64,000 nucleotides of DNA from Plasmodium brasilianum (lineage: Eukaryota > Apicomplexa > Aconoidasida > Haemosporida > Plasmodiidae): contig NC_090121.1 in the NCBI RefSeq assembly GCF_023973825.1, positions 640,001 to 704,000 on the forward strand. Direction: 5' to 3'. Made by a program: the position numbers and the translations under genes. The notes under the pieces were generated by a model, which made no database searches, was not told the DNA's origin, and saw only the letters and a program-made list of their open reading frames with translations. Of this stretch, positions 11,830 to 23,244 are shown one piece after another. Within the stretch, counting starts at the first letter, position 1. Every line of letters begins with the position of its first letter.

Positions 11830-14126
11830 GTGCATAATTTGAAGTAACCCAGGGCAGATCTAACAATGGTGCACCATGCTTATTTTTCCTATTCGTATCA
11901 TTATTTAACCATTATTATATCATAGTTTGTCCTTTCCATTGTTATTTACAGGATAGCATTGAACAAATAAAAAAAGAAATGATGCTAGAAGTTGAATTTT
12001 TGAAGAACCAAAAAGAGCTAACAGATAACAGATGCAATGTGGAAATTGAGAAAAATAATAACGAAAAGTCGGAGAACTTAAAATATTTAGATCGTTAGTG
12101 TTAAAAGGAAAGAAAAACATAAGAAAATATAGCTAAAAAAAGCTGTATTAAAGCAAATTATAGTAAAGTAAAAGCTATATGTTTATTAATGTATCAAAAT
12201 TTGCATCACCAAAAAATTGATACTTGCACATATTAAAATTTTTACTACATTTATTTATAGAAATATATTTTTATCAGTGTATAGATGGTCAGTGTATATT
12301 TCTAGACCCGTTTATTTTGAAGTAAATTTTGAAGAAATGGTGTAACAATTTGTATACCGTAATATATGATTTTATATTCGCGTAAGTATGCAAATATGTA
12401 CATTTTAATATCACTATTCAGATTGATTATGTTGCACATCTCCCATTTTTCTTTTACAAGATTGCTCTTTTTTGAATGTGATAATGACATGAACAGAATG
12501 CCAAAATTCTTGTGCAACAGACAAATTACGTACATTGAGTCCTTTGAGCTAGATGAAAAAATCCGAAGGAGGTATCACTTAATTATGCACATACGTGTAT
12601 ATGTATACGTACATACATATATATATGTATATATGTATATATATGTATATATGTATATATAATATATATGTACTTTTCAGTTTCCGTTCATTTCCTTCTA
12701 TTAACAATCTTTTTTTTTTTTTTTTTTTTTTTTTTTGTAATAACAGGAATACCATTTTATCGCACTTACCGTTGGGTGTTAACGTTTTGTTTGTGTCGTT
12801 AAATATAGGTTATACTATTTAGGAGGTTTCTTTTTTTTTATTTTGCTACCATATGAATGAACATGTGAATATATGTTCATATGTGTAAAGATATATTTAT
12901 ATGTTTGTAGGCAATTTATATGTTTATATATGTAAGTGTTTAAACGCGTATTATGTATTTGATGTTATTTCTTTTTCTATTTCCTTAGATGATATCCTGT
13001 CCAAAAGAACCAAAACGTATTTTTCAGTAACTTAAAAAATTATGATAAAGAATATAGTCATTTTTTTTTTTTTTTTTTTTTACATTTTTTTGTTATTATA
13101 ATATTTTTTTTTTTTTTTCTATCCATTTGTCACTTTTGTGTCTACATAATTTAGAAAGAAATATCTGAAAGGAAAAAGAAACACCTTACCATTTTGAAAA
13201 AAAAAATTAAGGAGGAGAAATATTTCAAACTATTAGCCGTAATTAATTAAAATAAAAGAAGAAAAAAGAAAACGAAAATTTTAACACATATATATAAATA
13301 CGTGAATATGATTTCAACAGGATGAAGAAATTAACAGAAAAGAGAAACGTTACTGGAACCTGCCCAACAACACAATAAGCATACAAAATGATTCACTCAG
13401 CGCAAGTTCTAGTTCTCTGAGGTATGGAAGAATATGAAGAGACAATATCTGAGTATATGCATATATGTTTGTTCGTATATATATATATATATATACATGC
13501 ATTAACAAACAAATATATATATATACCCACACGTACATTTATACACATATATGTGCTTGTGAATAGTAATGCGGGTATTACTATCAACAAGGTTAATTAA
13601 ATCTGATATTGTTAATATTTAGTACAATTTGTTTTTTTCCCTTTTTTATGGAATTTTAATAAGATACTCAAATTATATGGAGGAAAAAAAATATATCCAT
13701 GAAGAATTACCCACTGATGCAATGTTACAATATGATCACTGTATAATGAGTAAAGGATTGGTTAATATGAACGCATTGGACGAGAAGCACAAAAGTGATG
13801 ATAAGGTTTATGTTCCAAATAATGCAATTAAGAAAAATATAAATAATACTTCTAAAAAAAAAAATGAAAATAAGAATAATGGAAAGCATAAGAATATTAA
13901 AACTGATTTTAATAGCTCTGAACCATTAAACGTAAAGGACAAAAATAATCAATTGCCGAAAAGGAGTTTTCTTGAAATAGCTAAAAAAAAATGTGATATT
14001 AATAATATAAAATGTGAAATTCCCCAAGAGAAAGAACAAAAGTTATCCATTGGCTCTGGCTCACTTAGCATTAATTTGATAGACTTAATCAATAACAAAA
14101 CATCAAAAAAAAAAAAAAGAAAATAA
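10437..14126 (+). CDS. RNF10/Mag2-like RING finger protein, nine exons
   Basis: Exons by frame and GT-AG: 10437-11693, 11952-12093, 12261-12321, 12422-12571, 12747-12808, 12989-13026, 13155-13238, 13321-13421, 13664-14126, joining to 785 residues. A C3HC4 RING lies near residues 188-230 (CPICLENN, then CRHIFCFFC, then CPICFE). It is preceded by WEQIEKV, as in animal RNF10 (WDQVEQV). Exons 3-5 encode FYQCIDGQCIFLDP, ITYIESFELDEKIRRR and LSHLPLG, matching the RNF10 block after the RING ('FYQ-DGQ-FLHP', 'R-R--YLSHLPL'). The C-terminus is Lys-rich. RNF10-type E3 ligases in other eukaryotes ubiquitinate small-subunit ribosomal proteins during translation stress; that role here is inference. The first exon alone would end in a premature stop at 11726, so splicing is required. 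Confidence 0.85.
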
Positions 14127-15180
14127 GGAATTTTTTAAAGAATGTCAAGGTATTACTGTTGTTTCATCTGAAAATAATATCTCTATTTGTATTTTAATAA
14201 TTTGCATTTTTAAATTAATTTTTTTTTTTTTTTTTTTTTCCGTAAACGAATAAGTCTATATTTGTACTTATGTACGTGTATGTAAATATATAATATTGTT
14301 ACTTCTCAATTGGCTAACTCGCTTTGCTCACGCAAGTATTTATGTTTTTCCTTATGCCTGTCTTTTTATATTTTATAAATAAATATATTTTTACTGTCTT
14401 TTTCTTTTGTTTTAAAATTATTAGATCCTAACACAGGATACTCATCATGTTTAACCTCATACACCATTTTTCATACTATTATTTTTGACATGTATTTTGA
14501 ATTACAAACAAGGTCTTAATTTTTCTTTGCCGCATAAATTTCTTTCTATTTTTCTGCTTCTCTCCTTTTATCATAATGTTATTTGTTTTTTCATACATCT
14601 GTTTTTCTTTATGAATGGAATATTTAAAAGTTATGAATTGCAATTTGTTTTTTTTTTTTGTTTTTTTTTTTTATTATCTGTCTTTTTTGTGTAATGTGTT
14701 TTAAAACATATATACACATATATACACATATATACACTTATATATACATATATATACATATACACACATATATACACATATATATACATATATATACATA
14801 TAAATACATATATATGTATGTGTGTGGGCGTGTTCGCACGCTATACAACATATGACTTTTTTGTAAACGGTAAAATTTTAATTACATCGAGAAAAATTTT
14901 TATTTTATGTGTAAAACATAATATGCAACATATTTTAATAGTAAGAAAAAAAAAAAAAAAAAAATGCGGAATATTTATGTTTCCCGATAAAAGATACCCA
15001 ATGCATACTTGAACATCATGTACGTTGCAGCATTAGCCAAATCCTTTTGTCATAGCTGATAAGGAAAACGAATAAATAAGAAGTGCGGTTAAGTGGTTAA
15101 TAAATACAGAATTAGAGGAGAAAAAAATGGAAGACGTTAACTGTTAAAAAATAGGACAAATGAGAATTAAAAAAAAAATA
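14127..15180. other. 3' flank of the RNF10-like gene, no gene
   Basis: AT-rich convergent gap with poly-T (14219-14240), a TATACA/CATATA run (14710-14815) and a poly-A run (14946-14963). Short hydrophobic frames here are low-complexity shadows. Confidence 0.65.
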
Positions 15181-15189
15181 ATAAAAAAA

Positions 15190-15236
15190 ATACTTATACA
15201 TATACATATACTTATACATATACATATACATATACT

Positions 15237-15289
<53 letters not shown>

Positions 15290-15290
15290 T

Positions 15291-15331
<41 letters not shown>

Positions 15332-15416
15332 TTATACATATACATATACATATACATATATATATACTTATACATATACATATACATATACTTATACATA
15401 TACTTATACATATACT

Positions 15417-15461
<45 letters not shown>

Positions 15462-15515
15462 GCTTATACATATACATATACATATACTTATACATATACA
15501 TATACATATATATAT
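15190..15515. repeat. ATACAT hexanucleotide array
   Basis: About 320 bp of CATATA/ATACAT units with occasional CTTATA variants, open in several frames (His-Ile or Tyr-Met dipeptide shadows). It sits midway in the convergent gap between the RNF10-like gene and the next minus-strand gene, the same position relative to genes as the TATG array at 5272-6080. Confidence 0.95.
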
Positions 15516-16041
15516 AACAGTATCGCTTATGTATAACTATATTTTCATAAATATTTTCTTCGTTCAATGCTAAAAGTATACAGGTCATACCTTTTCAACG
15601 GTTTATAAAAAAAAAAAAAAAGCGCAAATCCGGGGTATATAGAATAAGAATTCATTTTTATAGTTAGAGTATATTTCTCCAAATTTCATAAAATTAAAAA
15701 AAGAGAAAAAAAAAAAAAAAAAGGTCATTATTTTTATTTAAAAAATTAAAAAAAACAGTAATTAGTTAAATAATCAAAATCTAAATAACAGTATAAACAA
15801 AAATTGTTTATATTAATTTTCGAATAAACGTTAAACGGTGTTATATATTATGAAGCTAAAATATAATATTACATAACTCATAAGTTTACGTGTGAATATA
15901 TATACGTATACACAGTACACATTTAATTCTTTAAATCACAACAAAATTCAAGAATGCATGTTCGTAGTAAATGGGAACGAATACGTGTATATTATATATT
16001 TGTTCACGTATAATGGTATGCATGGTAAAAATAGTACACAG
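15516..16041. other. 3' flank of the basic minus-strand gene, no gene
   Basis: AT-rich sequence with poly-A runs (15608-15621 and 15703-15722). No coding or RNA signal recognised. Confidence 0.6.
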
Positions 16042-17205
16042 TTAGTCCGACTTGCCAATATTTTCTAAATGTTTTTTCTCTAAAAAGGCCTGCTTTGAGG
16101 CTTCCAATTTATCCTTCAGCTGAATATAAAACATAATGTTATTATTTTCCAGCCCTTTTGCAAATGATTTTTCTTCAATTTTTTTTCCAAGTATTGCTAT
16201 TTTATCATCAAGAAGCTTAATTTTTTCCTCATTCGTAAAAGAGGAATATAATATATGCGCCCTTTGTTTTTGTGTTATATTTTCACCATCTTCCTGAACA
16301 TTTTCTTCAAACTGTTCTTCATCTTCTCCTAAGAATTCAAATGAATCTTCCACCAATTTTCTGTAAACTTTGTCTACTTTAAAAATTTTAGTATTATCAC
16401 TTTTTTCGCCCCTTACTTCATACCCTAATTCCTTGTACAAATTACTTGTAGAAATATTACGATTAAATAAATGATCATCAAGAGGGTTATTTTCCTCTAT
16501 TTTTTTTTTAAAATCCTCTTCATTTGAGTATACACTTTTTTTCTGCAATTTAGCTAGCCAGTAAATATTTTTTTTTTTAATATCAGATTGTCTTTTAAAT
16601 AGAATAGATTGTGTAACTTTTTTTTCCAGTGATAAACGATCTTTTAAAATAGCTCTTCTTTTTTTATCTTCTAATATTCTATTTCTAATATTTTCTCTTC
16701 TTTTTCTTTTATCTTCTTTTGTTTGTAACAATAATTTCAGCTGTTTATCTCTCTCTTCATTTGTAACTTCACTTAATTTATGTAAATATTGTGCTCTGTA
16801 TATTTTACGTAAATCTCTCATTTGTCTTTCCCACATGTATAATTCACATTGATAAGGAGTAATTCCATTATACATCTTATTATACAGTTGTTGATATACA
16901 CTTTCATTTGATAATAAAAATTCTAATCTTCTATCTAACACTTCTTTTGTTACCTTTGGGGCTTTTATTACTTCTAAAATTTTCTCTTTATTTCCTGACT
17001 TGGCCCTTGGAATTATACGAGGCATACCAATATCACAAAATAATCTTTCTTTTTCTTTTAATCTTACTAGCCTTTTTACTGGGTTGCTGAATGGCCCGAT
17101 TTTTCTCTGTGGTTTTTCTCGTAATTGCGCTCTTTTGAATTTTCCAAATACTCTCATAAATCTCGACGCGTACAAAACCCTTTGAAAGTTATTCATATAA
17201 CTCAT
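16042..17205 (-). CDS. Conserved basic coiled-coil protein of unknown function
   Basis: Single exon. I choose the start at 17205 (MSYMNNFQRVLYASRF), giving 387 residues; an in-frame ATG at 17259 lies in simple repeat-like upstream sequence and is less likely. The first 70 residues are strongly basic with hydrophobic spacing (RFMRVFGKFKRAQLREK), which could be a mitochondrial presequence. Residues about 110-250 are Arg/Lys/Glu-rich and probably alpha-helical, with YMWERQMRDLRKIYRAQYL as a distinctive segment. The C-terminal third is acidic and then helical. The overall look (basic, helical, no enzyme motif, probable organellar leader) is compatible with a divergent mitochondrial ribosomal protein, but I recognise no family and do not claim one. 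It converges on the RNF10-like gene. Confidence 0.8.
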   Translation of the reverse strand: MSYMNNFQRVLYASRFMRVFGKFKRAQLREKPQRKIGPFSNPVKRLVRLKEKERLFCDIGMPRIIPRAKSGNKEKILEVIKAPKVTKEVLDRRLEFLLSNESVYQQLYNKMYNGITPYQCELYMWERQMRDLRKIYRAQYLHKLSEVTNEERDKQLKLLLQTKEDKRKRRENIRNRILEDKKRRAILKDRLSLEKKVTQSILFKRQSDIKKKNIYWLAKLQKKSVYSNEEDFKKKIEENNPLDDHLFNRNISTSNLYKELGYEVRGEKSDNTKIFKVDKVYRKLVEDSFEFLGEDEEQFEENVQEDGENITQKQRAHILYSSFTNEEKIKLLDDKIAILGKKIEEKSFAKGLENNNIMFYIQLKDKLEASKQAFLEKKHLENIGKSD

Positions 17206-17263
17206 TGTGTTCTCAAGGGGCCTGCTTTGTACTGCACATGTATTTACATATATGTACACAATT

Positions 17264-17475
17264 ATACATATATCTACATATATATATTTATATAAACGTG
17301 TATCTACTTATATCTACTTATATCTACATATATATATTTATATAAACGTGTATCTACTTATATCTACTTATATCTACTTATAACTACTTATATCTACTTA
17401 TATCTACTTATATCTACATATACATACTTATATCTACATATACCTACTTATATCTACATATACCTACTCATAAAT
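17264..17475. repeat. TATCTACTTA / TATCTACATA tandem repeats
   Basis: Multiple 12-bp-phased copies of ATCTACTTAT and ATCTACATAT, including a duplicated block TATATATTTATATAAACGTG (about 17279-17300 and 17331-17352). The array begins about 60 bp upstream of the start codon of the minus-strand gene. Confidence 0.85.
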
Positions 17476-18610
17476 ATTTATATACACAGAGGTTATGTCA
17501 TTTGCATGTATACTATATAAGAGTACATTATAGTATACTGAATTATACTGTACCATATGGTGCCATACCTTATTGTACTATACCATATTATAATATATTA
17601 CACAATATTATAGGATACTACTTTGAATTATTTATTAAAGAGGAATTGCAATTTTTTGTTGATTAACCAGTTAACTCAGTCTCACATCAGTGAGTAATAT
17701 AATTCACTGTACATAAGATATATTCATTTTTTTAAAAATTATAAAAATTGTATTTTCTACATTATCATACCATTTTCTGTTATTGTCGGTATATAAGAGT
17801 TGTTTCACCATAAGAAGGATGAGCACTCACAATTTTCTTAACTTTTTCAGTTTAAAACTGTTTCCTAAAATTGGATGAATTTATTTTTTATATATTTACA
17901 TTTCGTGGTTAGTGCATTTGTTGTACTTGTATATTTATATGAGAAATATTTTAGCATTCTCAGCGGTGAACGCGCGAATATACATACATATAAATGCATT
18001 AATAGGTATATATACACACATACATAGATATATATATACATACACGAATACATATATGTACATATAACACTAAAGCTTGTTTTTATATATGTAAAATATA
18101 CGAAAGCCAATAAGTCCTTCTCTTAAATCATAATATATATAATAAGCTAACTGTAAATTAGAAATTTTTTTTTTTTTTTTTATACAGTGTATCATATATT
18201 CAGTTGCTTAACACTGTGAATAACTAATAAGTCCTTCTTCCGATTTTATCTTCACATATTATTCCTTCCTTACGTCATGTGGTATTGCGCCATCGTACTA
18301 CTTCATTGTTAAGTCATTACATCGTTATACAAGTACACCTTTACAATATTCCATCTTTTTGCTTTATTTATTTATTTTTTTTTTTTTTGAAGGGAAAATG
18401 GTATTGTAAATTTTGTTTCTCATACGTCAAAAAATACATGCACCAATGTACAGCATTAAAAAAACAAATGGAATAACAAGTTTCATATTACACACAAAAA
18501 ATTATTGCAACAAAACAGCTGCACTTTTGCCTTTAAAAATATTTGCTCATTTATTTGTTTGTTTTTTCCTCGTTTATTCACATCTCCATTTCTTCGCTTC
18601 TTCATTTATT

Positions 18611-18642
<32 letters not shown>

Positions 18643-19252
18643 CTTAATTATAGTGCAATCTTACTTCGGAGGTATTTTCAAAATTTCCTTATGTTTTAAA
18701 TGTTTAGGTTGTCTATTTATTAAGATATTTTAAGTATATTATAAAACAGGTAAAAATAATTTTATTTCATTGTGCATCCTTAGTTTTTCTTTTTTCGTTT
18801 TCTCATTATTAAATAAAGACAAAGACATAGCTGAAGGACATTAAATACTTAAAACAAAAAAAAAAAAAAAATTAAAAATAAAACTATAACTATAACTATA
18901 ACTATAACAATAGCTATAACTAAAACTAAAACTAAAATTAAAATTATAAAGATGTAACTTTCTGTAAAGAACAAAACTATTCTTTGCATGCCGAAAAAAC
19001 AAATTGAACTGTGCATCATATTAAGATAGTTCTACATAATTAATATACATATAACACATAACACGTAACGCATAAACATAGTATAAAACGCAGGAAGAAG
19101 GAGGAATAAATACAGTATAATTATTTGTTTGAAGTAGTAAAACAGATTAACATATAATCTGCCCCCCTTGAAGCAGACAAAAAAAAAAAAAAAAAAAGGG
19201 AGAACAAATATATGCGCAAATAAAGACACACACATAAAATAAAAACATAATA
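17476..19252. other. Divergent promoter region before the secreted two-exon gene
   Basis: No gene supported. It contains poly-T runs (18164-18181 and 18613-18641), a run of AACTAT repeats (about 18886-18935) and poly-A near 19178-19197. GTGCAT hexamers at about 18772 and 19012 resemble the core bound by late-stage AP2 factors; this is a weak match only. Short frames at 18279-18733 are hydrophobic low-complexity and unsupported. Confidence 0.5.
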
Positions 19253-20095
19253 ATGAAAAGGCTACTTGTACTTTTTGCTATTTGTATTTTCATAATGTGG
19301 ACTAATAATGTTAAATCGTCCATATACACAAATTCTAAGAGAAAAAGACATTGGAATTTAATGAAAAGAAACAATTTAAACAATGACAACAGAAGTAATT
19401 ACAGCTTTCTAATGTTACATAAAGAAAATGATGAAAAAACAAATAATGATAGTAATAATAACACAAAGAAAGAAAAGGAAGGAGACGATAATAATAACAG
19501 TAATAATAGTAATAATAGCAATAGTAATAATAATAGCGGTAGTAATAATGTTAGCGGACCCGATAAAAAAAATGCAGAAAGCAATTCTAACGAAAAAAAA
19601 AATGAGGAAAATAATGCAAATGAAAAAAAAAACGAGGAAAATAATGCAAATGAAAAGAAACAAGAAGAAGATAATTCAAATGAAAAAAAAAATGAAGAAA
19701 ATAGTTCTAAACAAACAAATGAATCTTTACCACCAGAAAAAAAAATTAATAAAGATAATTTATTAGAATATGGTACACATGACAAAGATGGAAATTTTAT
19801 TCCTTCCTATAAAACGTTAACAGATGAAATCCTTTCCATAAATAATTCTTTGGTAATATCATTGAATTGATCATATTAATATATATATATATATATATAT
19901 ATTATTACACAGCATTAATGCTACAGTAAATGTCTTTATTTATTGAGATAAAAAGTTACGTGGTACTAACTGCTCATTTTCGTATACATATGCACATAAT
20001 TTGTTAAATGAAATATAATGTACATTTAATAAGTGCTTATTTAGAACAAAAACGAAGGAAAAAACATTCTAAGATGAAGACCAACACATACTATA

Positions 20096-20140
<45 letters not shown>

Positions 20141-20394
20141 TTTTTAATTCCACTGCGCAGGAAAGAGCGTCAAATTACCTGAAAATAGGATGCTCACATA
20201 TTTTGAAGACGTTAGAATTTATACCAGAATCGAAGCTATCCACACAGTATATAAAAGTAGATACGAAAAATGTGTACTTAAAAGATATTAGTACCGAATG
20301 TCAAAACATTTTTTTTTCAATAGAAAAATTAACTATGACCATAATTGTCCTTAATTCAAAGTTAAACAAGTTCATATACGTTTCAGATAAGTGA
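19253..20394 (+). CDS. Secreted low-complexity protein, candidate rhoptry-associated adhesin (RA), two exons
   Basis: Exon 1 is 19253-19852 and exon 2 is 20161-20394, with a phase-0 junction (TTG|GTAATA ... TGCGCAG|GAA); the product has 277 residues. Residues 1-22 are a clear signal peptide (MKRLLVLFAICIFIMWTNNV). Residues about 60-170 are low-complexity: an Asn/Ser run and then four near-copies of a ten-residue NEKKNEENNA-type repeat. The conserved part is residues about 165-277, across the junction, with few Cys and a hydrophobic helix near the end (KLTMTIIVLNSKL). Position between the basic protein and bc1 subunit 7 matches the P. falciparum gene I recall as rhoptry-associated adhesin PfRA; the identity rests on synteny and the secretory signal, not on a motif. 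A short coding gene without exon 2 would end at a stop at 19868-19870. Confidence 0.7.
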
Positions 20395-21515
20395 TTTCAA
20401 AAAAAAAAAAAAAAAAGGAATAAAAAGAGAAAAAATAAGAAAAAACTCGAAGTTTTATATACGTAAGTTAAATTTTGTATCTTAGGCTTTTCCCCTTCTA
20501 AATTTTCTTATCATACCTAAGTATACCCTTTTTCTATTAATTATATTTATTTCAAACAGCTTATTCGCTTTTTTGCATGTATCACTACAAGTTTGCACAG
20601 ATATAGGTATGCGTATATACACACATACATCTCTATATACAGCTTTTTAAAATGCTTCTTTTTCCCACATCCATATGATTCAAATATGCATATGTTTTTG
20701 GTGCTAAGAGGTGGATATAACCACTTTTGATTTTTTTTTTTTTATATTTTTTTGCTTTTGATTTTTTTATTTTTTTTTTTGTTTTTTTTATTTTTTCAAA
20801 AAGGTGTATTTAAATTTATTTTTATTATTATTCTTCACTAATTTTTTTTTTTTTTGTATCGATTTATGAAATTATAACTGTTATAGATTTTATATGATTT
20901 GAATGAATATTTAGCATTTTCATTCATAATTTTTAAAAAATGCTCAAATATTTGAAGTTAAAATTTTTTCTTTTTTTTTCCCCTTTTTTTGTAATGTCAC
21001 ATTCCTTTAAAAGGTGTATATATGTATATGTACATACGTACATACATATATGCATATGTACATCCTTATACGCATATACTTACTTATTTGAAAATGTACA
21101 CATTAAAAAATTTCTTATTCGTAAAAAAAAACAAAAGATGTTAAAAAATGGCTAAAAAAAGAGCTAAAGAAAATGAAAAAACACTACAAAATTTTGCAAC
21201 TTTCCTCAAATATAATAATATATATATATGTATATATGTACATGGCATGTTTATATATGTAAGGCACAGTATATATTCTCAGTTGTATTCTTGTGCATTT
21301 TTATTTGCACGTATGTATGTGTAGTCTCATATTTACCTAAAAAAACTGGTGTACTCAAGTTAATGTGTACACATAACGAACGTAGCCTCATGTAAATTAT
21401 AACTTTCTGCACTTGGAAAATTGTGTACTAAAGGAATAGCAGTTTGTGCATATACATATATATATATATACATATACCTGATACATACATATGTATGACA
21501 GAAGAGATGCACCTT
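20395..21515. other. Convergent gap with no gene
   Basis: Poly-A directly after the stop (20399-20416), T-rich tracts (20728-20800) and GT/TA alternating sequence. No supported gene or RNA. The small plus-strand frame at 20940-21155 is T-rich and AT-repeat derived. Confidence 0.6.
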
Positions 21516-22487
21516 TTACTTTTTTTTCGTATGAGGAATAGCTGCTCCATAAAGATTCGGAATTGAAACGAGAAAATGCATACCAGGCTCCAAATCACCG
21601 AAACCAGTTGTACCACCAGTATATAACCTTCTATCGTAAGGATGATAACCCAATAATTCTTCTTCTTCTTGTAATTGAAATTTTGCTTCTTCAATATATG
21701 GAGCAAGGTAAGGTATATATGGGTCGTAATTTTGTTCTGAGGGGTGTAAATATAGTCTTAGAAAATTTATATGGGTACCCCTTAACATTCTTCTATATCT
21801 TTTTATTTGTATATCTTTTGGTAATAAAGAAATTGCTCTTTCAATAACTGGGTCTTTATCGCTGTACATATCATCATACATCAACCCTAAAAACAAGGGA
21901 AGAAAGAAGAAAGAAGAAAGAAGAAAAAAAAAAAATAATATAAAATTATTAGAATAAAATAAATAAATGTTATATAATATAAGGAAAAAACAACTGTTAT
22001 ACATCAAACGGTAACCATTACAAATAAATTATTCCTAATCATTCGAATGTTAGATGTTCGTAAATGCTCAATAGTGTCTTTTATTATTATACAGTTCTGA
22101 GTTCCTTTTTACTGTTTACAAATTTTGCATCCATACAAAAATGATAAAGTGGAACTCAGCAAAATGAACAATTGGGTATGATATATATATATATGTTTAT
22201 TTGTGGGTATAAATCTATATATACATAAACAAGTTAACATAATTACACACATATACATAATGAGGGCTTTTCCAATTACCATGCTCTCTTAAAAATTTTG
22301 TTGTTGCACAAAATTGCCACCTTTCATATGGAGCTCGGATAAATTTAAAATAAGAAGGAAAAATAAATTTCTTAAAAAGCTCTGTTATTTTGCTAGTTTT
22401 TCTCTTAGTAGGTTCATATTCAAATTTTTGAATAGGTTTTGAACCCGATTTTATAATATATTTACAAATTTCTTTATGCAGAGACAT
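21516..22487 (-). CDS. QCR7: Cytochrome b-c1 complex subunit 7 (QCR7-like), two exons
   Basis: Exon 1 is 22487-22280 and exon 2 is 21886-21516 on the minus strand, joined as CAT G|GG TTG, giving 192 residues. The junction recreates HGLMYDDMY, matching the 'GLM-DD' motif of animal and fungal subunit 7. Next comes VIERAISLLPKDIQIKRYRR, corresponding to 'AI-RLPE---ND--RIKRA'. Later LAPYIEEAKFQLQEEEEL matches the 'L-PYL-EV--E--E--E' helix. It is a nuclear-encoded, matrix-facing bc1 (complex III) subunit in the mitochondrial electron transport chain. At 192 residues it is longer than the roughly 110-130 of opisthokont homologues; the additions are a basic N-terminal 50 residues and a C-terminal extension after the helix. 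No separate cleavable leader is obvious. Confidence 0.88.
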
Positions 22488-23213
22488 CTTTCTTTGTACA
22501 TATTTATACTTTCAGTTTAACTCATTATTTGAATTTACACTTTATATAAGTACACACAATGATTAGTTAATACTTAATATGTAATACTACGTTATATTTA
22601 GTACTAAAAGTAATTCTGAATAAACGGTCGTAGAGTACTGTCAAAAATTGTAATAAAACACTTCATCCAATAAATCTCGATACAATTTCTCCTTTTCCTC
22701 TACATATATATATAAGCATTATGTACGTATTTGTTTTATGTATACGTATATACACACCTTTAACATCTCAATAGAATGTTCAAAAACGTTCTGATAAAAT
22801 TAAATACCAAAAAAATACTGCAGAAAAAAAAAAGGAGAAAAGAAAAATGGAAAATAAAAAATAATAAAAATTAAAAACTGAAAAAAAACAGTATTCTTCA
22901 AATATTAAAATAAGCTATTTATATAATGACAACAATGTATTTTAATTATCTCCAAATTTTTTAGCCCTCTTCATAATTCATATTTTTCACAAAACTTCTT
23001 TTATTTGTACAAATTTTATTTTTTTACTTAATATGAAAAATAGCACATAATAAATTTCAAAAAAAAAGAAAACTGAAAAATGTATATGTACATACATGCA
23101 TAGATTTACTTATATATGCATATACGATACACTTTTACTCATTTGCGTAAACAAGTTCGTACATACTGAAATGTTTTAATACAATTCATAGGCAAATAAA
23201 TTAAAATATTAAT

Positions 23214-23244
<31 letters not shown>

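Noticed and set aside
13629..13663. Upstream part of the last RNF10-like frame as coding
   Set aside because: Exon 8 ends in phase 2 at 13421. Only an acceptor at 13663 restores the frame (LR-YSNYM); an exon beginning at 13623 would be out of phase.
15112..15588. Frames of 137-158 residues reading Ile-His or Tyr-Met dipeptides
   Set aside because: They come from the hexanucleotide ATACAT array and match no protein family.
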